Below are positions 10,704-23,703 of a stretch of 64,000 nt of DNA, one piece after another. The position numbers and the translations under genes are program-made. The number at the start of each line of letters is the position of its first letter. Position 1 is the first letter of the stretch. The DNA is from Gossypium raimondii (Eukaryota; Streptophyta; Magnoliopsida; Malvales; Malvaceae): contig NC_068575.1 of the NCBI RefSeq assembly GCF_025698545.1, positions 61,265,980-61,329,979 on the forward strand, read 5' to 3'. The notes beneath the pieces are model-generated. The model ran no database searches and had not been told where the DNA came from. It saw only the letters and a program-made list of their open reading frames with translations.

Positions 10704-13700
10704 ATGAGTACGGCCGACCTTCTCAGCATCGAGCCTTTAGAGCTCAAGTTTCCTTGTAACTTTCTTTTACCCCTTTTATTTCTCTTGGATCTAAGATTTC
10801 TGTTTGTTTTTCCTAGGGTTTAATTTTGATTTTTTTTTTGTGCGTGTTGTGGCTTTGGTGAATAGTTGAGCTGAGGAAGCAGATCTCCTGTGCTCTTCAA
10901 TTGTCGAATAAAACTGATAATTATGTAGCTTTCAAGGTATTCATCTTCATTTTCTAATTTCTTAATTCGATGGTTGCTGAGTGATATCATGATTAAAGTA
11001 TTTGAACCTGAAATTTTGAAATTATAATTTTAAATCTCAGATTTTGGAATCTTAGATTTCCTTTTTAGTTAATTGATTCTGTTTTCAGGTGAAAACGACA
11101 AATCCAAAGAAGTACTGCGTTCGTCCCAATACAGGGGTCGTTTTGCCTCGATCCACATGCGATGTTATTGGTACATTAAATGAGTTATATTTGCTTGAAA
11201 GTTTGCGGCTTTCTTGTTTTTATCGTTGTTGGGTTCGGGATTACTTCTAAAAGAACTGTTGGTTTTAATTTTAGTTACCATGCAAGCACAAAAAGAGGCT
11301 CCTCCTGATATGCAATGCAGGGACAAATTCCTCCTTCAAAGTGTAAAGGTAAATGATGGTGCATCCGCAAAGGATATAACTGCAGAAATGGTATGTAATT
11401 GTTTGTATTACACTGTTTTGCTTAATACTTACTGCTTTGTTTTTTTACAATTTATGACTTATGGGAGTCTTCCTTTTAAAGTTCAACAAGGAAGCTGGGC
11501 ATGTGGTTGAGGAGTGCAAATTGAGAGTGGTTTATGTTTCTCCACCTCAACCACCTTCACCTGTACGTGAAGGTTCAGAAGAAGGGTCTCCACCAAGAGC
11601 TTCCGCTTCTGACAATGGGCATGCAAATGCTGCTGAGTTTGCTGCGGTGAGAGCTTGCTGGATATGTTTTTGTTGTTCTCTTTTTCAGTGTACTTTATTT
11701 TCAAATGCTAATAGTGTGCATTTTGTTCTGAATGCAGGCCGCAAAACAATTCTCTGAGGGGCTTGAAGCTCAAGATAAATCTTTTGAGGTAAAGTTGAAT
11801 TCTGTATTTTCTGTGTCACTTTGTGCTGCTGCATATGCACGCTTTATTTTGATTTGTCTTGTCTTGTGTCGATAATGGTCATGTTTGGTAGTCTAGATAA
11901 TAAGGTCCATGCTTTTAGGTTAGGTATTTGTATTCGCTTGCTCAATTGATGGCCAGGGTAAGAGAGTCAGCTTTTATTCCTTTACAAAAAAAATTATTCT
12001 AATATTTGAGAGTTAAATATATAAGCTACTAGTTATCTTACTGAGCTTGTGTGTCTAAATCTGTGGTTCTGTAGTCTGTAAGGGCCCAAGTTTTCTCTAG
12101 TTAGGTACCTCATCCATCAAGATAGCATTCAGCAATTTGGGACTTTTGGGTGTACTGGAACCAAATGAATTAGTCATATCTTTTTTATGAAACCTTAAGA
12201 CTCGTTGGAGAGAGACTCAGATCTCTTAGGTTTCTGATAAAAATTCTGCTTACCTTTTATTATTGCATAGGTCCCTTTTTAATAGAGATTACAATAATTA
12301 AATAGAGTATATGAACTAAATAAGGTTTTACCAAACACAACTGCTATTCTAAGAGTCCTAAAGCAATTCTTTTATCATGAGAGTCCTACCTAACTTCTAA
12401 AAATAATAAAGAAGTTTTATTAAGAGTCCTACATCTACAACATCGACCATATAAATGTTGCAAAGATTGCAGGTGTTGGTGATAATCTGTAAGAGTTCCC
12501 ATTATCTTAGATATAACTAATGGATTGTATCTGAATGCAAAGCTGGGAAGCTAGTATTTTTAGATTGAATGTAATTATTGGTTAAGAGGAACTAGGATTA
12601 TGTTGATATTGAAGGATGTGCTGATTCAAACTTGTGTTTAGATGGTTGTCATAGCTTTTTAGGGGCCGAATTTAATGTCTATGATACACTTTTTTGATAA
12701 ATTGATCATCTAGAAATTATTTTGGGGAGTTACATTTGTTTTATGTTGGAAATTTGAACTTCGTTTAGGGAATATAGCATACACTGTTGTTCATGTACAA
12801 AATTTTTTTACTTCTGTTGCAGTAAGTTCGTTTTGCTGCTTATAGTGGAACTAAAGTCTTGGGAGTCTGAGTGAGCTACTTTCTTATTTGACCACCTGTT
12901 ATTTATTGAGGATTAATCACCACTTTAGTTAATGGCGAAAAGGGAAAAGGAAAAAAAGGAATCCCAGCACTTTAATAAATGATGCGCTAACTCTATATTG
13001 CTATCATTCTTCTTAAAGAAAAAATAATTATTTTAAAACATGCTGAAGGTTGCCCACAAGCCCATCGTATGGATTTGTTGTTTCTATGGTGAAACTTCTA
13101 TTCCATTCCATAAGTTGGACAAAGGGCGAAGATATTTTGGAAGAGATCGACCACCAATTTATCCAGGGCAAAACCAATAATTGTGTGATGGGGACAGATA
13201 GAATTTAAAAAATTTTGGGGGCCAAAGATAATAGTTTTGTATGAAAAAGCTTAAATTTAAATTTTGACATTTGAGAGGGACAAAAAATGCAATTTTTTGA
13301 ATTAAGAAAAATGCTAAAATGATTATATTTAATTATTGCGAGGGACTAAAGTTGGGTAAGGCCCTGGCCCGCCCCCTGTCAATTTTTTCCCTTGTTCATG
13401 TGCATGCATAGCCAGCTTTTGCAGCACCAGGGCATGAAGCTCTTTTATCATTTACGTATATTGCATTTGATGTTGATGCATCTGAAGTATAATAATACTT
13501 TCTATAATTGCAGGCAAGAGCTCTTATAACAAAGCTGACTGCAGAAAAAAATAGTGCAATTCAACAAAATAACAAGCTTCGCCAAGAACTGGTGAGTGGA
13601 ATAAACCGCGACTTTACCTCATGGATTGTAGTTATTTTTATGATTAATTTGTAGATCAACAGAAGTGCTCTTTGGCTTTGCTGAAATGTTATATGATTCC

Positions 13701-14080
13701 CAGCCCTTTTTTGTTCTGAATGACTAAAGTCCATAAATTCATTGATCCTTTATTTCAAAATCGAGTCAATGTCGATCTCTTTTCCTTGTTCTCAGACCTT
13801 AGCATGACCCGATACCGACTTCCCTCCCATGAATCTTTAATGGATGCCATCTTGTTTATAGTTGTTTATGATGCAGCTGAAAACTTGGAAATATTTCTTC
13901 AACCACTGAAACATGTACCTCATTTTTATTATCATGGAAACTTCTTACCTAAAATGATTTTACAAATGTTAGGAACTCTTGAAGCGTCAAAGCAGCAAAA
14001 GTGGCAGTGGCGTGTCGTTCATGGTTGTCATCCTCATCGGCTTGATCGGTATAATTATGGGATATATCATGAAAAAATAG
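10704..14080 (+). CDS. VAP27: VAP27-type vesicle-associated membrane protein
   Basis: Eight coding exons join in frame with GT-AG introns: 10704-10755, 10866-10936, 11089-11170, 11275-11390, 11482-11646, 11738-11788, 13514-13591, 13973-14080, giving 240 residues. Residues about 6-126 form the major sperm protein (MSP) domain, with the VAP signature NPKKYCVRPN at 46-55, the surface that binds FFAT motifs of partner proteins. A Ser/Pro-rich linker and a coiled coil (about 180-207) follow, then a C-terminal membrane anchor (about 219-238, containing GLIGIIMG) ending in KK. VAPs are tail-anchored ER proteins that organise ER-plasma membrane contacts and recruit lipid-transfer proteins such as ORPs. 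Intron 6 is long (1.7 kb) and holds repeat DNA. The gene faces the KAS III gene tail to tail. Which VAP27 paralog this is cannot be decided. Confidence 0.93.
13155..13395. repeat. Possible degraded repeat in VAP27 intron 6
   Basis: The stretch has a run of TTTTGGGGGCCAAAG, GAGGGACAAAAAATGC and GGCCCTGGCCCGCCCC unlike the surrounding intron and resembling a dispersed non-coding plant repeat. No clean terminal repeats or target duplication were found. Confidence 0.3.
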
Positions 14081-14846
14081 TCAGAAGCAACTATCTCCGA
14101 CAATCTTACTGCATATATTCCCTCTCCTTTCCTTCATCTGAACAAGTATGGTGAAGGAAAAGGGAAGGGGAGAAAAATGGTCTTGGGCTGGTGCATTTTA
14201 TTAGTTGTTAGTTTTGTGACATTAGCAAAAACTTGTTAAAAGGTGGGTGTGGATTTGTTAGTCGCACTTTTCATTAACATGCATTCTTTCTATAACTTAA
14301 ACCAGTGAATTTATCATCACATCATCATCATCATCTTCCTATTCCTTTCTTTTTGTTGTTAAATTTGTCAGATTCTCACTAGAAACTGTTAATGATTGTA
14401 CTCAGGTGGTCTTTTTTTGCCTTTTACTATTTGTTTCTCATTTATCATTACAGAACATTACCAGATTGAAGTATTGTTTTGAAGACGTTTTTATACTGTT
14501 TTCTGATTAAAGAACTCAACAAATGTTGCTGCAATACACTTATGCCTATGTTTTGACTCAAGGGGTTGAAGAGGATTCACTATAACAGTGATCATTACAA
14601 CATTATAAAAGAGTAACTGAAAATGTAAATGTTAAAAAGTGCTTGAAGAAAAAAATACTTATTTTGCAGTGCTAACAACTAGAATATGTAGCCAATTTCG
14701 AATGAACAAAATGGAGCTGGTTGAGATTATGCAGGCGCAAATCCAGATTATTTGTGAGCTTTTCCGTTAAGGTAGGTGGGGATTCAAGTGCTGCTCTTTG
14801 CAAGGAATCTGTCTTTCGTTCTACTTGGTTAATTTGGCAGGTTTTT
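14081..14846. other. Convergent 3' regions of VAP27 and KAS III
   Basis: This 766-bp stretch lies between two stop codons and probably consists of the two 3' UTRs. A short ATC run (ATCATCACATCATCATCATC) lies near 14314. No coding frame is supportable. Confidence 0.6.
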
Positions 14847-17800
14847 TCAGCCCCATCTAATAACAGCAGAACCCCAAGTTAGACCTGCACCGAAACCTGC
14901 AGCCGTGATTGTATGGCCTGGCTTCACCTTTCCACTTCGAACAGCTTCATCCAATGCCAAAGGAATGGATGCTGCGCTTGTGTTGCCGTAATTTGCCAGA
15001 TTCGATATGACCTTTTCTGGTGGGAATTCTAAACGTGTTGCAACTGCATCAATAATCCTCTGGTTTGCCTGAATTATTAGCAAAGGAATGGTGTATTAGG
15101 ATGAAAATAAAATCTGTACACTCTCTGTACACCTAAATGATATATACCAACCTGATGGAGCAATAACCAGTCAATATTAGATGCAGTGAGACCAGCTTTT
15201 TCCAAGGCAGACTCAATTGATTGCGGCACACATCTGACAGCAAAGCGAAAAACTTCTTTGCCATTCATCTGTATGCAAGCATAAGAGGGCCTATTTGGAG
15301 GAAACTCTAACACTGAACCATTTTCATTGTCGTTTATGGGGGCACCGAGATGTCTGCGACAGGAATGACAACTCAGTCAAATTCCTCATACAAAACAATA
15401 CAATTTTTTTTCTTTTTGAACTCCGCAAGAGAAGCACATACCTTGCACCCTCACCATCACTATGCAAATCAAAGCTTAATAAACCGTCTTCCTCAGCATC
15501 ACAGGCCTACAGAAGAGAAGTATGTACATGGTAACTACTGTTCTGGAAGAAAATTTTCATATGACAAATATGATAATGGCACAAATGACTGTAAAAGTAA
15601 CTTCATATTCATAAAGAAGCTAATTAAGCCAATTATTAAGTTCTCTGGAAGACAGAAACACCACACGCAAGTAGAGAGACTAAGCTGATAATCTGTGCAT
15701 CAGAAACTAGAATGTGTAATACGGAAAAGAGTGAACTTATGAAAGAAGGTATGAAAGTATTACCTGAAGTACAACAGCACCAGCAGCATCTCCAAAAAGA
15801 ATGCATGTTCCTCTATCGGTCCAATCAACAAATCGAGACATAACATCAGCTCCGATTACTAAAACATTACGGAAACCACCTCCTGTAATTGACAAAGGTA
15901 AAACTTTAGTTCTGTAACACATTAATGGCATGGTTTAAGACCTCCTTGCTGCAAAGCAAACAAATTCATTACCCTTAATGTAGCAAGAAGCTGAGAAGAG
16001 ACCCAGCACAAAACCGCTACATGCAGCAGTAATATCATGAGCTAGTTGAGATTTTGTGCAGCCAAGCTCTCTTTGGACCTTACAAGATTGCCACAACATA
16101 AACAAATTACCGTTTAAATAAGCATCTAGTAGTATCAAGACCTACAAACAAAACCGACGACGAGTGAAGTTCACGGAAAAGCAACCTCTGCTTGAATTAT
16201 AGACTAAATCCAAATAGCCAAACAGTTGTCTTAAACCAAACTTTTTTTAGAAGGGATTTTTGCACTTATCAAGTTTATGCCTACAATGCTTGATAAAAAC
16301 AATATAAGAGGGACATCTCAATTCTAAATTCCCTGTTTATCTCAGTATATTTAGAAGCAGTCTTCTCTGTAAAATGACATGGAACCATGCAATCCTAGAG
16401 TTTTAGAAACCTACATGCAACTTAGGGCATAAAGTATAAAAATTTTATAGGCATTAAAGCCTCCCTAATAGATTCTGTGATAAATATCACCCCATTTCCA
16501 TATACCTTTGGAGCATCACCGAAAATATCTTCGGGAGTAGATGTGCACAACAAGATTAGGTCAAGATCATCAGGTTCAACATTTGCCATTTTAAGAGCTT
16601 TCTTTGCCGCTTCAACCGCTAGGTTTCTTAAATTTTCCTTTCCTGTAAGAACAACAGTTAATAGGAATCTCCTCCACAGTGACATTAGGGATGGCAAATC
16701 AGAAGAGAAGTAAGCATCCATCGTTTGTAAATAATTAAAATAATCAAGTTTTACGCTAGGAGTTTATTTCACATCAATGGCAAGCAGGAAATGCTACCAA
16801 AAGAGTCTACAATAGAACTGTTACCTGAAATAACCCGACGGTTTCGTATTCCAGTGCGGACAGATATCCATTCATCAGAAGTATCAACTATTTTTGCAAG
16901 ATCATCATTGGAGACTGAAAGAGATGGCACCGCTGATCCGCAACCAACTAGCTTGCAGCCTTTATTGACAAGCCTGTACTTTTTTGGGAGGTATAAATAG
17001 GAAAGTAGAATGCAAGTCAGGAAAGTCATTATCTTTCAATAGGAGAAAAGTAAATAAACAAATAAAAGTAAAGCTCCATCTCAATAACAGTAAACGCCAA
17101 TAACAGGCATAGATGTTTGACATGAGAATTCCAGAAACTTCAGTGTCAAAAGGGGTTTACATACAACATTTTACTTTATCTTAATCCCCAGACTCCTGAA
17201 AGGCTTCTTGATCGCCGTTATAAGAGAAACACAATGCTTAAAATGGGGAACTATCAATCATTAAGGTATCCTCCCAGAGACAAAATAAACCAAAAGATGA
17301 ATACACCAATCTATATAGCAACTAGGAAACTTATGTATCAGAACTCTAACCATATTAATCTCAAGCTAATCGATGCAAGTAAAGCGTGTGGATATTAACT
17401 TGTAACAGAGGAATATTTCTTTATCCAAATACCGCAAACCACAAACATCTCGTGATTTCCTCTATTCTCATCTCATAATCCAAGGCAAATTTTCCTCTAT
17501 GTATACATAGATAACAACAGACACTACTTCAGCATCAAGCTCTTGGAAGCTGCTGATTATTTCAAAGTATCATTCTTAAGTTTGATGCAAAGCTTCATTA
17601 ACTGTTAATTAAGCTAGAAACAAGAACATGCAAATCTAAAACATCTCGTTCATACCAAAATAAATACATATATGCAGAGCTACCATTGCATACACTAGGT
17701 GGACCAACAATTTCAGCTAATCACCGAATGAGATCCTAATCTTTGAAATTTAACCAAGTAAATTCCTCAAATGCATGAACCCATTTCCTCAAATGAGATC

Positions 17801-18181
17801 CTAGTCTTTGTTCATCGAATGTGATTCTAGCTAGTGTGCAACAAGAATTTAGCCTTCAACATCTCAACTGTAACATGCAAACCACAAAATCCCAGTAAAA
17901 TTATAGTCTTCTTCAAAAAGACTTTACAACTCAATTGCCATAGAAATAATCATCCAAGGCAAGAATCAAACAAGAATCAAATGAAATAAGTATAAGAAAA
18001 TTTACTTGGGTATTCGAGATTGAGAAGAGGAAACATGCGTCCCCGCACTTTCAATACCACTCGAGCACACTACCCTCTTAAAGATTCCTTCGGATAAGCA
18101 AAACCCAGATCGAGAAACGCCTATTGAAGGTTGAATCTTTGTCCTCAGGCTCGGTGTGAAAAAACCCGATGCCTTGGCCAT
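14847..18181 (-). CDS. KAS III: Plastid 3-ketoacyl-ACP synthase III (KAS III)
   Basis: Eight minus-strand exons join in frame: 18181-18006, 16973-16825, 16642-16506, 16078-15973, 15882-15764, 15506-15442, 15353-15152, 15068-14847, giving 391 residues. KAS III condenses acetyl-CoA with malonyl-ACP, the first step of type II fatty-acid synthesis in plastids. Residues 1-58 look like a transit peptide: Ser/Arg/Lys-rich, no acidic residue in the first 30. The thiolase-fold core follows at [12 protein letters not shown]. The FabH triad is complete: Cys174 in DITAACSGF, His317 in LLHQANQR, Asn347 in NYGNTSAAS. The [16 protein letters not shown] end is typical. Intron 1 is about 1 kb. Length and residues match plant FabH orthologs, so function is near certain. 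Confidence 0.96.
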
Positions 18182-21100
18182 TTAAACAAAAACCCACACA
18201 AAACACAGACTTTACAAATAAAAAAAAAGGGGGAAAAGAAGAGAAAAAGGTTAATGGATCATTTCTCAGCTAAACTTGAGGGCAACAAAAGCTTTCATTT
18301 GAGGTCGTTGTAGGAGAAGATCTTTGGAAAGTCCGAAGATAGAAAAAGAGGGAAAAAAAGGAAGTGGGCAGACCAATAATGAGGAAAAATCCAATGCCAG
18401 TCTTTGATTTTTGTCTCACCATAGAAAAGGGTATATGTTAGTCATGCAAAGTAGTTCATCATTACCCATTATTTTTGTTTCTAAGCTGCAAGTGAAGCGA
18501 TTCAATTCAAGTGTTGGGCAGGAATTAGGCAGATCGAGTATGCTTCTTTTACAAGTAAGTTTTCTATCTAGTTTTTAGCTTTTAATATTTAATTATATTT
18601 TATAATATATTTTTATCGAATTAAAATAATATTTTTATTTGAATTATTGAATATAATTAAAATATATATTATTTTAAATATTATAATATAATATTTTTAA
18701 ATAATAATTAAAGTATTTTTAATATATTCCTTTTATAAAATAGTTTAACTTTATTTAATTAATTTAAAGTAAAATTATACAAAATAATAATTAATTATTA
18801 TATTTAAAATTTCATTGAGCAATAACTCTATTTTAGATCCATAAAATTAGTCTAACTTTTATTTACTTCAAAATTTTTAATTAATAATTGTAAATTATAA
18901 TTATAATTGTCACAATATTTTATTATATGTTTTTCCTTAGAGTTCTATTCAAATAATTACATTATTTTAAAAATAGTACGTCCTTCTTTAATTATTTTTA
19001 AATCTGTAATAATTATCATAATTTCTATTTTATTTTAACTTTTTAATAATTCTAAATTAAATATTATAGTTATTTTTAAATGTGAATTTAGTGCTTGGTC
19101 AAATGTTTATATATATATATATGTATATATTATAGATAGATATTTTAATTTACTCATTTTTAGTTTATATTTTTAAAATTTTAATTTTAATCAATTAAAT
19201 CCGTTACGTTAGATTCTGTGGTAAATAATGTTTTTAGAACCAATCAAGCCATCAATTTATCGGTCTGGTCGGTGCGATTGAAAATTATTAAAAATAAAAA
19301 ATAATTCAATCGATTCAATTGTTAGTTCAACTAGTCTATACCAGTTTTCAATCTAACCAAATCAATGCCATTATCCAAACAAATACCCTAGCTAGGTCCT
19401 AATCCGACCATCCAATACAGTCTAATGCAAACGTTATTGGTGGTAAACATATTGTAGTTTCACATAATATTTACAAAAAAAACACACACACACACTGATC
19501 ACTTTTATTTGAGTTAGAATTGAAATTTTGAAAAGTATAAAACTTAAAATAAATAAATTGGTGAACAATGACTAAATCCATTACTTAAAAGATTAGTTGT
19601 GAAATTTAATTTAACATATTTAACTACAGTTAAATTCATGATTGAAATTTCTAAGTTAAAAATAAAATTCATTAATCCAAAAATATAAAATTGAAATTGA
19701 CGAAATTAGAATAAATTAATTAAATTCACTTCAAAAATTAATAATAGAATATGACCAATTATTATAATTTTTATACAATATTGCTCCAACAGTAACTTTT
19801 AGGTCATAAAAATATTAAATCCAAATATTAAAATATTAAAACTTATTTTACTTAAGCCCAACCAAGGATAAAATATATATATATATGTATATATATCACT
19901 TCAAATGTCACATTATTCTCCTTCTCTTATAATTCAAAAACAATAAATATCTAATCTACGCCTACCGAATCCAACAATAAAATTGGAAGTTTGTTGAGCT
20001 ACTAGCGTGTCCTAGTTTTTGAACAAAATTAAGGCTAAGGACTTATTTGATTTTGATTTTATTTCTTTTTACTTGTAATTTCTATTGTTTTATGAGAGAT
20101 TACTCTAATAAACATCATTATTCATACAATAAATTATTTTATAAATCCTTCCCATCATTTCATTTAAAGTTCTTTTCTAATTATTTAATAATATTTTAAT
20201 AAATTTTTCATGTCATTAACACATAATTTAAGTAATTTTTGCCTTAAACTCTAAACCTGAATTTTAAACCTTAAATTCAAGTGAAATTGGAGTTTGAGAT
20301 CTGGATTCAAGATTTAGGGTCGGGGTTCTAGATTCGAGATTCAAAGTAAAAATTTACAAAATTACATGTCAATGACATGAAAAGGTTTATTGAAATATTA
20401 TTAAATAATTAAAGCTAATCTGATGAAAAGATCCAAAAAATAATTATACTAACAGAAGTTTTCAAGTGTATTTAAACATCATTTAAAATCAATTAATATT
20501 ATTTATTGATATTGTTTTTATTAAAAGTCTAAACGGCAGATTGAGTTTAAAAATAGCTTAATGCATGTTTTAACCATTAAAATTATATATTTTTTCTTTC
20601 TATTATGATATTTAATAAAGAAGAAATTACTATTAAAACTATACTTATAAATAACTTATTTAACAACTAAATCATAAGTAGAGTAGTAAAATATTTATAA
20701 ATGAGTTTTTTAGGCTCAAGTTTAATTTCTAGACATCTCATATTTAGGTATTTTATTTAAATAGTTCATATAAAAATAGTAAAAAGGTAAAAAAACATTA
20801 TTATATCAATATTCATTTCTTTATTAAAATCTAATTAAAATATTTTTATAACGAGTTGGTATTGAAATGGTTTTGAGGTGGCTTATCGTATCAACTCGAT
20901 CAAGCACATTATATAAGAATAAATTGTGTTACTTGGTTCAATCTAATAACATTAAAAAATGCCTTTTACTTCATTTTTATGGCTTTTATTTTAAGATTCA
21001 TATATATATATATAGATAGATATTTAAGTGATGTTCGAGAAACTGAAAAATTAACGCTAAAAATTCGATTCTAAATTTAAATTATCAAAATTAAGTGAGC

Positions 21101-21595
21101 AATATAATTAAATTGTTATATAAGTGCAAATACTAAATTATGAAAAATTTATATTATATATTTATTTTACTTTTAAAACAAAGTCAAAATTTAAAGGTAA
21201 AGCTTTTAAAAGATGATATTATGTTAAAAAATTAAAAAATTCTACATTAAGTGATAAATAACTGATTATTTACTTATCATTTTTCATAACTTTTTTATAA
21301 TAAAAATTATTATTTATTATTTATTATGTATTATTAAACATATTTAAAAAAATTAAATCACATGAATGCTACATATATTGTAATGGGATATAAGTGTCAC
21401 ATGAGTACATGACCACATTGTAAGCGCAATTGGACTAAATCGAATAACAGAATAAAACCTAAGGTGTTGATAAAAGAAATATATACCAAAATGAAAAAGT
21501 GAAGGCCAAATTATTCAATAAAAAAGAAGAAGCAAGGGGTTGGGAAACTTATAATTTTTACAAACCAAATTAAAAGAAAAAATTAATTATAATTT
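18182..21595. other. KAS III upstream region and AT-rich spacer
   Basis: The first few hundred bases should hold the KAS III leader and promoter. The rest is gene-free and very AT-rich, with TA and CA dinucleotide runs (near 19105, 19480, 19874 and 21000). A stretch near 19210-19440 resembles a degraded dispersed repeat but shows no ends. Confidence 0.5.
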
Positions 21596-22446
21596 TTACA
21601 ACTTGTAGATAATAAGAAAGCAAGGCAACACCGCACGCGGATCAAACACGAGCAACTCGCCGTTGTCCCCACACACTGAGTCATATCCTGTTCGCCCATC
21701 CATCGACGACTCATACCCGAACCCCATCCGCTTCGACACTCGACCGGCAATTACACGGCAACCAACATCGCCCTCCTCCCCTTCCCACCTCCCGCGCTTT
21801 CGTGAGCTCCTCCGCTCCCTGCATACGTGCAAATCGTCTCCCCTTTCCCGTCGGAAAGCAGCCACGAGTCGTTCACCCAACAGTCCCCCGAGGCAGGACC
21901 CAAGCAACGGAACCGCATTACCTCGTTCCTGTCCGCTACGCACCTTGCATTTTCCTCGTCACCAAAAACCGAACAACCCGAACCCGATCCGGACCGTGTC
22001 TTGACAGTCTCTCGATACTCCTCGAACCGCGTCACCGTCCTCGGCCGACTTTGAACTTTAAAAATCATATCGATGCCACCAGTGAAAGTCCTGGGACTCC
22101 AACTCGCATGAAAAATAATCTCTACGACATTCCATGAAGGATGACCCTCGGCTAGCTCGGTCAGTGCAGGCAAGACGGTGTCATGGTTCCGATCGGGACG
22201 TGCAGGGGTAGAGCTAGAGCCACTCCGGCGAGGTCGAGGCGGAGGATCACTTAAATCGGGTTCGGGTTTACCGCGGGACCTCGGAACCAGTTTCGGGTCG
22301 GATTTCTTGGGCGTTATAACGTCTTTGATGCTTTCAGAACTTCATCTACCACTGGAACTGAGAATCAAATGCTTGGGATTTGGCTGATAAACATCTTCGA
22401 ATACTCTCGATTTACATTGCAAATATTTGATCCACCCACTTGCTAT
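21596..22446 (-). pseudogene. Decayed C2H2-like / PARP-like-fold family gene
   Basis: Intronless remnant of a short plant family I recall as annotated 'C2H2-like zinc finger protein' with a PARP-like fold. Diagnostic stretches are GHPSWNVVEIIFHASWSP, TVTRFEEYRETVKTR, ENARCVADRNEVMRFRCLGP, GGAHESAGGGKGRRAML and the conserved end GELLVFDPRAVLPCFLIIYKL (cut here to the family tail). The N-terminal segment (SGWIKYLQ, then CKSRVFEDVYQPNPKH) is also visible. Breaks seen: ATA where the start codon is expected (22444-22446), a one-base insertion just after SGWIKYLQ, an in-frame TGA after the SSSGR stretch, and a one-base loss after GRRAML that splits the C-terminal third into another frame. Coding GC content is still high, so decay is recent. 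The family role is poorly known. Confidence 0.8.
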
Positions 22447-22644
22447 AATCGCTCTCTCTCTTTTTCTTCTCAAAACTTTGTTTTCAAATTGGTTTTAGTG
22501 GGATCTTTTATTAAATGAGTAATCAGTGTCGGGTGATACGGAAATGACGAATATGACCTTATGGAACTACAAAGATTGAGGTCGTGAGGTTATTATTACC
22601 CACGTGGGCTCTTGTCTTAAGAAGTGTTCGCTTTGGGTGCAAAG

Positions 22645-23127
22645 TAGAGGTGCTTATGGGCCGGGCCGGGCCCAAAAAATTTCGACCCGGGTCCTAGGCC
22701 CAGGCCTGGCCCGAAAATATGGGCCTAAAATTTTGCCCAGGCCCAGCCCGGAAAAAAATTTATAAGCCCGGGCCTGGACCGGCCCTTTTTTTAAATAAAT
22801 ACCAAAAATTTATTTTAAAAATTAAAACAAAAATTAAAAAAATATTTTAAAAATATTTTAAAATTAAAAAAGTATTTTAAAAAATTTAAAAAAATTAAAA
22901 AAGTATTTTAAAAGTATTTTAAAATTAAAAAAATTAAAATATTTATTATATTCGGGCCAGGCCGGGCCCGGGCCAAAAAAATGGTGCCCGAGGCCCAGCC
23001 CGTTTTTTAATCGGGCCTCATTTTTTTGCCCAAGCCCATATTCGGGCCTATATTTTTACCCAAACTCTCCCATGTTTTGGGCTGGCCGTCGGGCCGGGCC
23101 AGGCCGCCCGGCCCATGAGCACCTCTA
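22645..23127. mobile_element. hAT-type MITE, GC-rich ends
   Basis: A 483-bp element with inverted ends TAGAGGTGCTTATGGGCCGG and its inverse GGCCCATGAGCACCTCTA. The 8-bp flanks are GTGCAAAG (22637-22644) and GTGCATAG (23128-23135), an 8-bp target duplication with one mismatch as expected for hAT. The ends are rich in GGGCC/GGCCC and flank an AAAATTAAAA core, so the strand could fold into a long hairpin. No coding capacity. Confidence 0.88.
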
Positions 23128-23269
23128 GTGCATAGGCAAAGATTCTTTAACGACGTAAGCAAGTTGAACCTTGGACATTAAAAAAATTCAATTTTTTATT
23201 TTTTTATGGATAAACTTCCTTTTTTTTTCCAAATTTTTTCATGTGTTTTTTTTGTTTTATAAAATTATG

Positions 23270-23440
23270 GTAGCTGATGATTAAGTCTTATTTCAATTAG
23301 TATAAATATTTTTATCTATGTAAGAGAACGTGAATTTAAGTACATTATATCGTATTATTATATTATTTATGGTTTGAGAAGCGGTTATGAATAATTATAG
23401 ACATGGTCTCAAAAATAGCAAACACGATTAAAACTAATAA
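23270..23440 (+). mobile_element. tRNA-related SINE, degraded
   Basis: It has A-box-like TTTCAATTAGTATAAAT and B-box-like ACGTGAATTTAAGTAC spaced as in tRNA-derived SINEs, and aligns by eye with the clearer copy at 31248-31395. It is strongly AT-shifted, so old. The ends are approximate. Confidence 0.4.
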
Positions 23441-23703
23441 TGAACTCTAAGAAAAATCTCATGAGATTGTGAGAATTGTATGACCTAGATTCAAGTCACG
23501 CTAGTCGCGTTTGTTGTTCGGACTTTTTTTAATTATTATAATTAAAAAATAATAATTAAAAGGATACTTCCATAATTTTGAATTTTCAAAGCAAGTATAT
23601 AATAATATAATCCAGTTTCGAAAAACCGTTAACAATTTATTCTTATGTTTGAAAAGTAGTTTATAATATAGTAAATTAGTTAGAGATAGTGTTGGGCATA
23701 GAC

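Noticed and set aside
13720-14154. 144-codon frame overlapping the end of the VAP27 gene
   Set aside because: It spans an intron and the last exon in the wrong frame; the correct exon 8 encodes the membrane anchor.
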